From positions 1 to 64,000 of the forward strand of contig JBHJOP010000045.1 of assembly GCA_050329575.1 (NCBI GenBank): a DNA stretch of 64,000 nt. The letters are read 5' to 3'. Positions 1 to 12,140 of the stretch are shown piece after piece. The DNA comes from JAUXFS01 sp050329575 (lineage in GTDB: Bacteria; Pseudomonadota; Alphaproteobacteria; Rhodospirillales; Defluviicoccaceae). Positions within the stretch are counted from its first letter, which is position 1; each line of letters starts with the position of its first letter. The translations under genes and the position numbers were made by a program. The notes beneath the pieces are model-generated. The model was not told the origin of the DNA. It saw nothing but the letters and a program-made list of their open reading frames with translations, and did not search any database.

Positions 1-402
1 CCGCCCGCCGCCGCGCCCGCCCGCGGTCTCGGAGGTGCGCGCGGCCCCAGGGCCGGCCTCGGGGGCGGCCTCGGCGGCGGGAGGCGAAGCGGTCGCCGTC
101 GACGGCGCCGACGGCGCCGCCCCGGATGTCGGCGCCGCGTCGAGCGCCGATGCATCCTCGCCCTCTTCGAGCAGAATGGCGATCGGCGCATTCACCGCCA
201 CCTTCTCGGTGCCTTCCGGGATCAGGATCCTGCCGAGCACGCCCTCGTCGACCGCCTCGACCTCCATGGTCGCCTTGTCGGTCTCGATCTCCGCGATCAC
301 GTCGCCGGCGCGAACGGGATCGCCCTCCTGCTTCAGCCACTTGGCGAGCTTGCCGTCGGTCATCGTCGGCGACAGCGCCGGCATCAGGATGTGAATGGCC
401 AT
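1..402 (-). CDS. pdhC: Pyruvate dehydrogenase E2 (dihydrolipoamide acetyltransferase), N-terminal part, cut by window edge
   Basis: E2 core of the pyruvate dehydrogenase complex, which moves acetyl groups to CoA. Only the first 134 codons are inside the window. The frame opens with an ATG at 402 and gives a complete lipoyl domain with the lipoylated lysine in ETDKATMEVE near residue 43. An Ala/Pro/Ser/Thr-rich flexible linker follows; the binding and catalytic domains lie outside. It follows pdhB by 18 bp on the same strand, so it is the third gene of a pdhA-pdhB-pdhC operon. The lipoyl domain is almost identical in DNA to that of pdhB (see findings). A lipoyl domain of another 2-oxoacid dehydrogenase E2 is possible, but the operon argues for pyruvate. 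Confidence 0.9.
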   Translation of the reverse strand, partial: MAIHILMPALSPTMTDGKLAKWLKQEGDPVRAGDVIAEIETDKATMEVEAVDEGVLGRILIPEGTEKVAVNAPIAILLEEGEDASALDAAPTSGAAPSAPSTATASPPAAEAAPEAGPGAARTSETAGGRGGGR

Positions 403-420
403 GGGGTCGATCTCCCGACG

Positions 421-1794
<1,374 letters not shown>

Positions 1795-1835
1795 GGGGGT
1801 CCTTCCAGGGATGGTTGCGGGCGTCGATCCCGATC

Positions 1836-2870
1836 TCAGGCGTCCAGAAGCACTTCGGTGTACAACTCGGCCGGATCCGGTTCCGGGCTCTGCTGGGCGA
1901 ACTCGGCCGCTTCGTTGACGATCGCCTTGACGTCGCGATCGATGTCCTTCAGCGCCCCCTCGTCGACCAGCTTGTTGTCGATCAGATGGGCACGCAGATT
2001 GTCGAGCGGGTCGCTCTCCTTGCGGACCGCGCTCACCTCCTCCTTGGTCCGGTACTTGGCCGGATCGGACATCGAATGGCCGCGATAGCGGTAGGTCTTC
2101 ATCTCCATCACGTAGGGGCCGTTGCCGCCGCGCACGTGGGCGACCACCTCGTCGGCAGCCGCCTTGACCTCGAGGACGTTCATGCCGTTCACCTGCACGC
2201 CCGGGATGCCGAAGCTCTCGCCGCGCCGGGACAGATCAGTCGTCGCCGACGCCCGCTCCACCGAGGTGCCCATGCCGTAGCGGTTGTTCTCGATGACGTA
2301 GATGATCGGCAGCTTCCACAGCGAGGCCATGTTGAACGACTCGTAGACCTGCCCCTGGTTGGCGGCGCCGTCGCCGAAGTAGCAATAGCAGATGCCGCCG
2401 TCCTCGCGGTACTTGTGGGCGAAGGCGAGCCCGGTCCCCAGCGGGACCGAGGCACCGACGATGCCGTGCCCGCCGAAGAAGTTCTTCTCGCGGCTGAACA
2501 TGTGCATGGAGCCGCCCTTGCCCTTGGAATAGCCGCCGCTGCGGCCGGTCAGTTCGGCCATCACGCCCTTCGGGTCCATGTCGCAGGCGAGCATGTGACC
2601 GTGATCGCGATAGGTGGTGATCACCGTGTCCTGCTCGAGCGAGGTGGCGTGCAGGCCCACCACCACCGCCTCCTCGCCGATGTAGAGGTGACAGAAGCCG
2701 CCGATCAGCCCCATGCCGTAGAGCTGGCCCGCCTTCTCCTCGAACCGGCGGATCAACAGCATCTGCCGATAGAGCCGCAGCAGCCGGTCCGCGTCCAAGG
2801 CCTCCGGGGCCCGCGCGGCCGATCGCCCGGGTCCCCGCTTCTTCGCCGCCGCCTTCGTTTCGCTTGCCAT
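1836..2870 (-). CDS. pdhA: Pyruvate dehydrogenase E1 alpha subunit
   Basis: Alpha subunit of pyruvate dehydrogenase E1, 344 aa, the usual length. The ThDP/Mg motif is present as GDGAANQG at 166-173, ending at the Asn pair near 195 (VIENN). The phosphorylation-loop region of the family appears as YRYRGHSMSDP around 260-270. The N terminus is a short Lys/Ala/Arg-rich tail (about 20 residues) before the conserved core. It is the first gene of the pdhABC operon. The 300 bp upstream include an A+T-rich stretch (about 3018-3056) that is the best promoter candidate for the operon. Confidence 0.95.
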   Translation of the reverse strand: MASETKAAAKKRGPGRSAARAPEALDADRLLRLYRQMLLIRRFEEKAGQLYGMGLIGGFCHLYIGEEAVVVGLHATSLEQDTVITTYRDHGHMLACDMDPKGVMAELTGRSGGYSKGKGGSMHMFSREKNFFGGHGIVGASVPLGTGLAFAHKYREDGGICYCYFGDGAANQGQVYESFNMASLWKLPIIYVIENNRYGMGTSVERASATTDLSRRGESFGIPGVQVNGMNVLEVKAAADEVVAHVRGGNGPYVMEMKTYRYRGHSMSDPAKYRTKEEVSAVRKESDPLDNLRAHLIDNKLVDEGALKDIDRDVKAIVNEAAEFAQQSPEPDPAELYTEVLLDA

Positions 2871-3171
2871 GGAACCTCCGTGGATGAGCCCTGTCGCCGT
2901 CCCGGACGCGGCCCCGCCGCCGGCAGCCGCCGGCGTCGAGATCCGCTTCGGAGAAGATGGTGGAAAAGATGGTATTGCGACGCGTTCCGAAACACAAGCA
3001 CCGATATCGCGCCCGGCTCCTATTAACAGATTGTTTTATTTATATTATTCTAAATGAACCGTATTTCGGTTAATTCTTCCCCGCAACCCCTCGCTGATCC
3101 CCTCGACGGCCGGCAACCCAAGCGGTCGGGCGGTGCACGGCGCCCGGGCCCGCGCCCCTTCAGCGGCCCGT
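2871..3171. other. Intergenic region upstream of pdhA
   Basis: About 300 bp without a credible gene between pdhA and the 3' end of the GH13 gene, which is transcribed the same way. Positions 3018-3056 are strikingly A+T-rich (runs such as tttatttatattattc) against a background near 70% G+C. This probably carries the pdhA promoter, but no clean -35/-10 pair can be fixed. No clear terminator hairpin with a T-run was seen for the GH13 gene. Confidence 0.5.
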
Positions 3172-6090
<2,919 letters not shown>

Positions 6091-6300
6091 ATCCCCGCCC
6101 TCCGGGCTGCGAACCTGAACGGCCTCAGTCTAACCCGGGCCGCAACGGTGTTCAAGTTATTTTTCCTATTACTAGCACCTGTGTGGATAACTATCCTATC
6201 CATCGCGGTCGGACGCGCGCGGTCACGCGAGACCCTGTCGGCAGCTCAGGCTATGCTGGAGCGAGACCGGTGTGCGGGCGGTCGATGGCGGGAGGGCGCA

Positions 6301-6558
6301 ATGCGGGTTCTGGTGGTCGGGGCTTCGGGGACGATCGGGCGGGCGGTGGTCGCCGAGTTGCGGGAACGCCACGAGATCGTCGGCGCCGGGCGCTCCTCGG
6401 GTGACGTGCGGCTGGACATCACCGACGCAGCCTCGATCCGGGCGGCGTTGGAGGCGGCCGGGGCGATCGATGCGGTGGTGTCGGCGGCCCGCGACGCCCT
6501 CGCCTGCGCCAAGAGCGTCGATGGCGCCCAGACCGGCCAGGTCTACCGCGTGCCGTGA
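6301..6558 (+). pseudogene. Truncated short-chain dehydrogenase remnant
   Basis: 85-residue reading frame starting MRVLVVGASGTIGRAVV, the glycine-rich NAD(P)-binding Rossmann motif of short-chain dehydrogenases of about 200 aa. It runs through a typical beta-alpha-beta region (DVRLDITDAASIRAAL, IDAVVSAA) and then becomes unrelated sequence before stopping at 6558. The Tyr-x3-Lys active site and the remaining two-thirds are absent. No continuation of the family is visible in the other plus-strand frames before the GH57 gene, so this looks like a 3' deletion rather than a frameshift. A purine-rich ribosome site (GGGAGG) still precedes the ATG, so a short peptide could be made. Confidence 0.7.
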
Positions 6559-6751
6559 GAGCGTTCGTGCACCGACCCCGGCCAAGGGGAATGGTGGAAC
6601 AGCCACTGCCTTTATCGCCTTGAACGGGATCGCCGCCGCTGCTTCAATCCGCCCGCCCTGGCCGGCCCGACGGGCAACAGGAGGCGCTCGGTCACCCGCC
6701 TTCGTTCATTGAGGCGTTCACGGAACAACTAAACAACGGAAGCGAGGACCC

Positions 6752-8215
6752 ATGACTGCGTTACCCGAATACATCAACGGCACCCCCAACATCGCCGGCG
6801 CGGAACAGGAGATCGACAAGGCGATCCGCGCCGCCGCCGGCAAGCCGGTGTTCAAGCCCGACAGCACCATCGACTTCGGGCGGATCAAGTCGGCGTTCGC
6901 GATCGCGCTGCACATGCACCAGCCGCTGATCCCGGCCGGCGGCGGCGATCTGCGGACCGCCGAGGTGATCTCCAACCTCAAGGACATGTGGGACCACCAG
7001 GGGATCGGCGACAACCACAACGCGCCGGTGTTCGCCTGGTGCTACAAGCGGATCGGCGAGTTCGTCCCGCAACTGATCGGCGAGGGCAAGCAGCCGCGGG
7101 CGATGCTCGAATACTCGGGCACGCTGCTGCACGGGCTGCGCCACATGGGCCAGCACGACGTGCTCGACGCGCTGAAGACGGTCACCTGCGACCCGCGCTA
7201 CCGGCATGCGGTCGAATGGCTCGGCTGCCCGTGGGGGCACGCGGTGGCACCGTCGACGCCAGTGCAGGACTACCGCCTCCACGTCAAAGCCTTCCAGCAT
7301 CATTTCGCCGCCATCTTCGGCCTCGAGGCGATGGCCCGCATGCGCGGCTTCTCGCCCTCCGAGATGGCGCTGCCCAACCACCCCGACGTCGCCTACGCGT
7401 TCGTCAAGACGCTCCGGGACTGCGGCTTCACCTGGGTGCTGGTGCAGGAACACACCGTCGAGAACCCGGACAACGGCTGGGGCCCGGAGAAGAAGCACCT
7501 GCCCCACCGGCTGGTCTGCCGCAGCTCGGAAGGCGAGACCGCCGAGATCGTCGCCATCGTCAAGACCCAGGGCTCGGACACCAAGCTGGTCGCCCAGATG
7601 CAGCCGTACTACGAGGCCAAGGGGCTCGACCGCTGGCAGCTCGCCGGCAAGAGCGTGCCGCCACTGGTCACCCAGATCGCCGACGGCGAGAACGGCGGGG
7701 TGATGATGAACGAGTTCCCCGGCATGTTCATGCAGGTGGTGCGCGAATGCTCGGGCTCGGAGACGCCGATCATGAACGTCACCGAGTATCTCGAGCACCT
7801 CGCCGGCCTCGGCATCAGGGACAAGGACTTCCCGGTGCTGCAGCCGCTGTTCCAGAAGAAGATCTGGGACAAGATGCAGCCGGGCGACGGGCCGGACAAG
7901 CTCGCCACGGTGATCGAGGCGTGCAAGAAGGAGGACCACCGCTTCCACATGGACGGCGGCAGCTGGACCAGCAACCTCTCCTGGGTCCAGGGCTACGACA
8001 ACGTCCTCGGACCGATGGAGAAGCTGAGCTCGGCATTCAACGAGAAGGTGCTGGCCCAGAAGGCCAAGACCGACGAGGACCGCTATCGCAAGGCGCTGTT
8101 CCACCTGCTCGCCGCGGAGACGAGCTGCTACCGCTACTGGGGTCAGGGGCTGTGGACCGACTACGGCCGCGAGCTCTGCCGCCGTGCCGAGGAGATCGTC
8201 GCCAACGACTACTGA
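6752..8215 (+). CDS. Glycoside hydrolase family 57 protein
   Basis: 487 aa cytoplasmic protein without a signal peptide. It carries the GH57 signature HMHQP at residues 54-58, the first conserved region of this alpha-glucan-active family (amylopullulanases, 4-alpha-glucanotransferases, branching enzymes). A ribosome site (GGAAGCGAGG) lies just before the ATG. It is shorter than GH57 branching enzymes and belongs to the short bacterial type whose activity is usually not defined. With the exported GH13 enzyme upstream it suggests an alpha-glucan or glycogen theme, although the two genes are on opposite strands. It overlaps the 3' end of the convergent hydrogenase protease gene by 7 bp. Confidence 0.85.
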   Translation: MTALPEYINGTPNIAGAEQEIDKAIRAAAGKPVFKPDSTIDFGRIKSAFAIALHMHQPLIPAGGGDLRTAEVISNLKDMWDHQGIGDNHNAPVFAWCYKRIGEFVPQLIGEGKQPRAMLEYSGTLLHGLRHMGQHDVLDALKTVTCDPRYRHAVEWLGCPWGHAVAPSTPVQDYRLHVKAFQHHFAAIFGLEAMARMRGFSPSEMALPNHPDVAYAFVKTLRDCGFTWVLVQEHTVENPDNGWGPEKKHLPHRLVCRSSEGETAEIVAIVKTQGSDTKLVAQMQPYYEAKGLDRWQLAGKSVPPLVTQIADGENGGVMMNEFPGMFMQVVRECSGSETPIMNVTEYLEHLAGLGIRDKDFPVLQPLFQKKIWDKMQPGDGPDKLATVIEACKKEDHRFHMDGGSWTSNLSWVQGYDNVLGPMEKLSSAFNEKVLAQKAKTDEDRYRKALFHLLAAETSCYRYWGQGLWTDYGRELCRRAEEIVANDY

Positions 8216-8739
8216 GAGCCTCGTCGCGGCGCCGCACCCCGTCGGCGGCGGGGTGCGGCGTCCGGCGGGCGAAGGACCCCGCCACGATCCGCCTCCGTCA
8301 GGATCCGCCGCGCCAGCCGCTCGCACGCCCTCTCGACCGGCGCGGAGAGCCCGGCGCCCGGCGCAAACGACCCCGCCTCGATGCCGTAGACGAGGAGCCG
8401 ACCCGGCAACCGCTGCAACGCCCGCGCCGTCTCCACGGCTTCGGCAAGGCCGATGGCATGGCTGGAAACGGCGAACGCCTGCCGCGGCAACGGCCGCTCC
8501 GTGGCGTCGAAGCGGCGGACGCGTCCGGGCGGCCCGCCCGCCGCCACCGCATCGACGATCACCACCCGCGACCGGCCCGTCCACAACCCGATCAGGGCGA
8601 GACCGTCGCCGCGGTGCGCGATCGCGTCGACACCCCGCGTCCCGAGCAGCGCCGCCACCCGCGGGCCGGCCCCGTCGTCGCCACGGTCGGGGTTGCCGAC
8701 GCCGATGACCAGGATCGGCTCCGGCGCGTCGTCATCCAC
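8209..8739 (-). CDS. [NiFe] hydrogenase maturation protease (HycI/HoxW family)
   Basis: 176 aa endopeptidase that trims the C terminus of the hydrogenase large subunit after nickel insertion. It opens with the family motif ILVIGVGNPDRGDDGAGPRV (nickel-sensing Asp in NPDRGDDG). The characteristic VDAV and SSHAIGLAEAV segments follow. The start chosen is a GTG at 8739 that overlaps the stop of the upstream alpha-subunit gene by 8 bp, implying translational coupling; no in-frame ATG exists near the conserved start. It is the last gene of the hydrogenase operon. Its 3' end overlaps the convergent GH57 gene. The C-terminal 20 residues are Arg/Pro-rich and probably not conserved. Confidence 0.9.
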   Translation of the reverse strand: MDDDAPEPILVIGVGNPDRGDDGAGPRVAALLGTRGVDAIAHRGDGLALIGLWTGRSRVVIVDAVAAGGPPGRVRRFDATERPLPRQAFAVSSHAIGLAEAVETARALQRLPGRLLVYGIEAGSFAPGAGLSAPVERACERLARRILTEADRGGVLRPPDAAPRRRRGAAPRRGSQ

Positions 8740-10030
8740 GGTCGATGTCGAGTCGGAGGAAGTGCGTCGCGCAGGAGATGCAGGGGTCGTAGTTGCGGAT
8801 CGTCTGCTCGCACCGCCATTGCAGATCCGCGTCGGGGAGCTGCAGGTTGGCCTCGACGACACCGCGCAGATCGCGCTCGATCTGCTTCTGGTTCTGGGAC
8901 GTCGGCGGCACGATCGTGGCGACGACGATCCGCCCTTCGTCATCGAGCCGGTAGCGATGGTAGCAGATCCCGCGCGGCGCCTCGGTGCAGCCGAAGCCTT
9001 CTCCGGGGCCCGCCGTCGGCTCGATGGCCGGCGCGTCCGGCTCCTCGTACGCCGCCGCCAGCCGCAGCGCCTCCTCGCAGGCGTAGACCACCTCGACCAT
9101 GCGGACGAGGATGCTGCGGAACGGATTGGTGCAGACCTCGCTCAGGCCGGCGTCGCGAGCCGTCTGCTTGGCGAGATCGGAGAGTTGGGAGAAGTTGTTG
9201 TTGTAGCGTGCCAGCGGGCCGACGAGATACGCGCCGCCGTCGCGCATCATTCCGTGCAGCGCGTTGGAATGCGCGACGTGCTCCTCGCCGAAGTGATCGG
9301 CGAACTGGCGAACGGGAATGTCGAGGCCGCGGTTGGAAACGATCCGCCCCTCGTGGATCGCATACTCGTCCGGGTGGCGCAACGACACGCAGGTGTAGTC
9401 CCACGCGTAGTCGGGGAAATCGAAGCCGGCGAACACGCGGGTCAGCGCCAGCGAATCCTCGATCGCCCGCTTCAACGGCTCGATCAGCCCGCGAACCGCC
9501 TCGCGGCGCGGCACCCGGTAGAAGCCGCCGACCTTGAGGTTGACCGGATGCACCGCGCGGCCGCCGATCACCTCCAGGATCGCGTTGCCGAGCTTCTTCA
9601 GGGTCAGGGCCGTGGTCACCACCTCGGGGTGATCCCTGGCGATCTCGAAGGCGTCCTGCTTGCCGAGGAAGTCGGGGGCGTGCAGCATCGCCGCGTGCAG
9701 CACGTGGCTCTCGATCCACTCGCCGCAGTAGATCAGTCGCCGAAGGTCGCGAAGCGGGCCGCTCACCCGGACGCCGCGGGCGTCCTCCATCGCCTGCGAG
9801 GCGCCGAGCATGTAGGCGATCGGACAGATGCCGCAGATCCGCGCGGTGATGTCGGGAGCCTCCCCGAACATCCGGCCGCGGAGCAGCGCCTCGAAGAAGC
9901 GGGGCGGTTCGTGAATGCCGAACCGGATGTCGGTGACGACGCCGTCGCGGACCCGGACGGAGAGCGATCCCTCGCCTTCGACGCGGGCGAGATCGCCGAC
10001 CCGGATCGTCCGCGTGCGGGTCCTAGTCAT
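8732..10030 (-). CDS. hydA: [NiFe] hydrogenase large (alpha) subunit, group 3b type
   Basis: 432 aa catalytic subunit binding the NiFe(CN)2CO centre. Nickel ligands are in the N-terminal motif RICGIC (about 64-69) and the C-terminal motif DPCISCATH (about 415-423). The 9 residues after that His (FLRLDIDRG) would be removed by the downstream protease. Length and subunit set (beta, gamma, delta, alpha) match cytosolic NADP-linked group 3b hydrogenases, also called sulfhydrogenases. These oxidise or evolve H2 against NADP(H). The ATG at 10030 overlaps the end of the delta-subunit gene by 8 bp. It shows no signal peptide. Confidence 0.93.
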   Translation of the reverse strand: MTRTRTRTIRVGDLARVEGEGSLSVRVRDGVVTDIRFGIHEPPRFFEALLRGRMFGEAPDITARICGICPIAYMLGASQAMEDARGVRVSGPLRDLRRLIYCGEWIESHVLHAAMLHAPDFLGKQDAFEIARDHPEVVTTALTLKKLGNAILEVIGGRAVHPVNLKVGGFYRVPRREAVRGLIEPLKRAIEDSLALTRVFAGFDFPDYAWDYTCVSLRHPDEYAIHEGRIVSNRGLDIPVRQFADHFGEEHVAHSNALHGMMRDGGAYLVGPLARYNNNFSQLSDLAKQTARDAGLSEVCTNPFRSILVRMVEVVYACEEALRLAAAYEEPDAPAIEPTAGPGEGFGCTEAPRGICYHRYRLDDEGRIVVATIVPPTSQNQKQIERDLRGVVEANLQLPDADLQWRCEQTIRNYDPCISCATHFLRLDIDRG

Positions 10031-10811
10031 GGGCTTCGCTCTCCTTGCGGAAGGCGGTGGCGGCGGCGTTGTAGGTGCGGAACAGGTCGCGGATGGCCGG
10101 CCGGCCGAGCCCGTCGGTGGCGAACCGGGCGCTCAGGCTGGCGGTGTTCGGCGTCTCCATCGGGCCGAAGCAGCCGTAGCATCCGCGCCCCCGCGAGGGG
10201 CACAGGTTGCCGCAGCCGGCCTGGGTGACCGGACCGAGGCAGGGCCGCCCCTCGGCGACCATCACGCAGACGGTGCCGCGCCGCTTGCACTCGATGCACT
10301 CGCTGTAGGCGGGAACGAGCGGCCGGCGGCCGTCGAGTATGGCGCTCAGCACCTCCAGAAGCTGGCGGCGGTCGATCGGACAGCCGCGCAGCTCGAAGTC
10401 GACCTTGACGTGGTCGTGGATCGGAGTCGATCTGGCGAGGGTGTCGATGAACTTCGGTTCCGGATAGACCGCTGCGACGAAGGCGTCGACGCGGGCGAAG
10501 TTGCGCAGCGCCTGGATGCCGCCGGCGGTGGCGCAGGCGCCGATGGTGATCAGTCGCTTCGACTGGCGGCGAATGCGATGGATCCGCTCGGCATCGTGCG
10601 CGGTGGTGATCGAGCCCTCGACCAGCGACAGATCGTAGGGCCCCTTGCCGCTGGCGCGGCTCGCCTCCAGGAAGTGCGCGATCTCGATGCGCCCGGCGAG
10701 CGCCAGCAATTCGTCCTCGCAGTCCAGCAGCGTGAGCTGGCAGCCGTCGCAGGACGAGAACTTCCACACCGCGAGCTTCGGTCTCGCCTTCGGTTTTGCG
10801 GCCTGCGCCAT
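10023..10811 (-). CDS. hydD: [NiFe] hydrogenase small (delta) subunit, group 3b type
   Basis: 262 aa Fe-S subunit that passes electrons from the NiFe centre. It starts with KLAVWKFSSCDGCQLTLLDCE, the proximal-cluster CxxC of the HoxY/HydD family. Further cysteines cluster in CIECKRRGTVC, GRPCLGP, GCGNLCPS and GCYGC, enough for several 4Fe-4S clusters. There is no twin-arginine signal, consistent with a cytosolic enzyme. The ATG at 10811 lies two bases after the stop of the gamma gene, and the N-terminal Lys/Pro-rich leader is short. It is followed by hydA with an 8-bp overlap. Confidence 0.92.
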   Translation of the reverse strand: MAQAAKPKARPKLAVWKFSSCDGCQLTLLDCEDELLALAGRIEIAHFLEASRASGKGPYDLSLVEGSITTAHDAERIHRIRRQSKRLITIGACATAGGIQALRNFARVDAFVAAVYPEPKFIDTLARSTPIHDHVKVDFELRGCPIDRRQLLEVLSAILDGRRPLVPAYSECIECKRRGTVCVMVAEGRPCLGPVTQAGCGNLCPSRGRGCYGCFGPMETPNTASLSARFATDGLGRPAIRDLFRTYNAAATAFRKESEAHD

Positions 10812-10813
10812 GG

Positions 10814-11656
10814 TCACACCTCTCTGACGGCGAAGATGTCGCGGATGCGGTCGAACCCGAACACCGGTCCGTCGCGGCAGACGAAATGGCCGCCGTACTG
10901 GCAGTGGCCGCAGAACCCGACCGCACATTTCATGTTGCGCTCCATCGACACATGGATCCGGTCGTCGTCGACGCCGCGGTCGAGCAGAGCCTGGACGCTG
11001 AAGCGGATCATCGTCTCCGGACCGCAGATCATCGCCACGGTTTGCGCCGGATCGTAGCCGCCGTGGGCGATCAGGCGGGTGACCACGCCGACGTTGCCGC
11101 GCCAGTCGCCGGACGCCCGGTCGACGGTGACGTCGACGAAGGTGTCGAGGCGGCTGCTCCACCGTTCGAGCTGGCTGCGGAACAGGATGTCGCGGGGCGT
11201 GCGGGCGCCGTAGAGGATCCGCAACCGGCCGTAGCGACCGCGGTTGGCGATCACGTGGAGGACCGCCGGCCGGAGCGGCGCCAGCCCGATCCCGCCGGCG
11301 ATGACGACGATGTCGTGACCCTCGCCCGCCGCCATCGGCCACGCACTGCCGAACGGCCCCCGCACGCCGACGATCCCGCCCTTGCCCAGCGCCGCCATCG
11401 CCCGGGTGACGGTGCCGACCGAGCGGATGGTGTGGACCAGCGTGTCCGGTTCGCCGGGATCCCCGCTGATGCTGATCGGCACCTCGCCGACCCCGAACTG
11501 GTACAGCATGTTGAACTGGCCGGGGGCGAACGGAAACGGTTGCCCGCCGTCCGCGGCGCGAAGATGCAGGGTGAAGGTGTCGCCGATGTCGCGGACCACC
11601 CGTTCGATACGAAACGGCCGCGGGACCATCGGATGGACGTCGGTCGCCGGTGCCAC
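10814..11656 (-). CDS. hydG: Hydrogenase gamma subunit (FAD/NAD(P)-binding, 2Fe-2S)
   Basis: 280 aa diaphorase-type subunit linking hydrogenase to NAD(P)H. It has an N-terminal ferredoxin-reductase FAD domain (FRIERVVRDIGDTFTLHL, PFAPGQFNMLY). An NAD(P)-binding domain (VVIAGGIGLAPLRP, MICGPETMIR) follows. A C-terminal 2Fe-2S cysteine set is visible as CAVGFCGHCQYG with a later VCRDGPVF. The start is taken as a GTG at 11656, 8 bp after the preceding stop and next to GAGGTCGC; an ATG at 11629 is the alternative and loses only nine residues. Part of the beta-cNMP-gamma-delta-alpha-protease operon. Confidence 0.9.
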   Translation of the reverse strand: MAPATDVHPMVPRPFRIERVVRDIGDTFTLHLRAADGGQPFPFAPGQFNMLYQFGVGEVPISISGDPGEPDTLVHTIRSVGTVTRAMAALGKGGIVGVRGPFGSAWPMAAGEGHDIVVIAGGIGLAPLRPAVLHVIANRGRYGRLRILYGARTPRDILFRSQLERWSSRLDTFVDVTVDRASGDWRGNVGVVTRLIAHGGYDPAQTVAMICGPETMIRFSVQALLDRGVDDDRIHVSMERNMKCAVGFCGHCQYGGHFVCRDGPVFGFDRIRDIFAVREV

Positions 11657-11664
11657 GCGCGACC

Positions 11665-12138
11665 TCAGTCCTCGGGATGGCCGTACATGTCGATCAGCTG
11701 ATGGCGTGCCGCCGCCAGCCGCGCGGCGACCACCGGCGCGAACCGCTTGTGCAGTTCGTAGCCGAGCACCGGATCGTGGTCCATCTTGCCCCGCAGGCAC
11801 GCGGCGTCGAGGCTGATCAGCCGGGTCAGTTCCAGCGCCCGGGCATCGAAGCTGGCCCGGTACGGCGGCACCAGCCAGGACCATCCCATCAGATCGCCGG
11901 TCTTGAGGGTCTCGACGATGATCGGCGATCGCCCGGGCACGTGCACCTCCAGCGCCACCCGGCCGCGGCGGATCAGGTAGAACTTGTCGGCCGGCTGTCC
12001 CTCCTTGTAGACGTAGGTCCCGCCCTGGAAGACCTCGTTGGCGGCGCATCCGGCCACCAGCTCGCGGTAGGAGGCGCTCATCCCCTCGAAGAAGGGATGC
12101 TCCCGCATCAGCTTGTCCAGGCCCTCGATCTGCACCAT
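11665..12138 (-). CDS. Cyclic-nucleotide-binding-domain protein inside the hydrogenase operon
   Basis: 157 aa stand-alone cNMP-binding (Crp-type cupin) domain. The beta-roll is visible as FFEGMSASYRELVAGCAA, GTYVYKEGQPADKFYLIRRG and IVETLKTGDLMGWSWLV. No C-terminal helix-turn-helix is present, so it is not a Crp/Fnr transcription factor. The phosphate-binding pocket with its usual E-x(6-7)-R-[ST]-A is not evident (the region reads GWSWLVPPYRASFDA), so ligand binding is uncertain. It sits between the beta and gamma genes with 2-bp and 8-bp gaps, so it is co-translated with the hydrogenase. A regulatory or assembly role for the diaphorase part is inference only. Confidence 0.85.
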   Translation of the reverse strand: MVQIEGLDKLMREHPFFEGMSASYRELVAGCAANEVFQGGTYVYKEGQPADKFYLIRRGRVALEVHVPGRSPIIVETLKTGDLMGWSWLVPPYRASFDARALELTRLISLDAACLRGKMDHDPVLGYELHKRFAPVVAARLAAARHQLIDMYGHPED

Positions 12139-12140
12139 GG

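Noticed and set aside
6988..9537. A long open plus-strand frame through the GH57 gene and the hydrogenase protease
   Set aside because: It is an Arg/Pro/Gly-rich shadow of GH57 in another frame, common in DNA near 70% G+C; it has no domain text.
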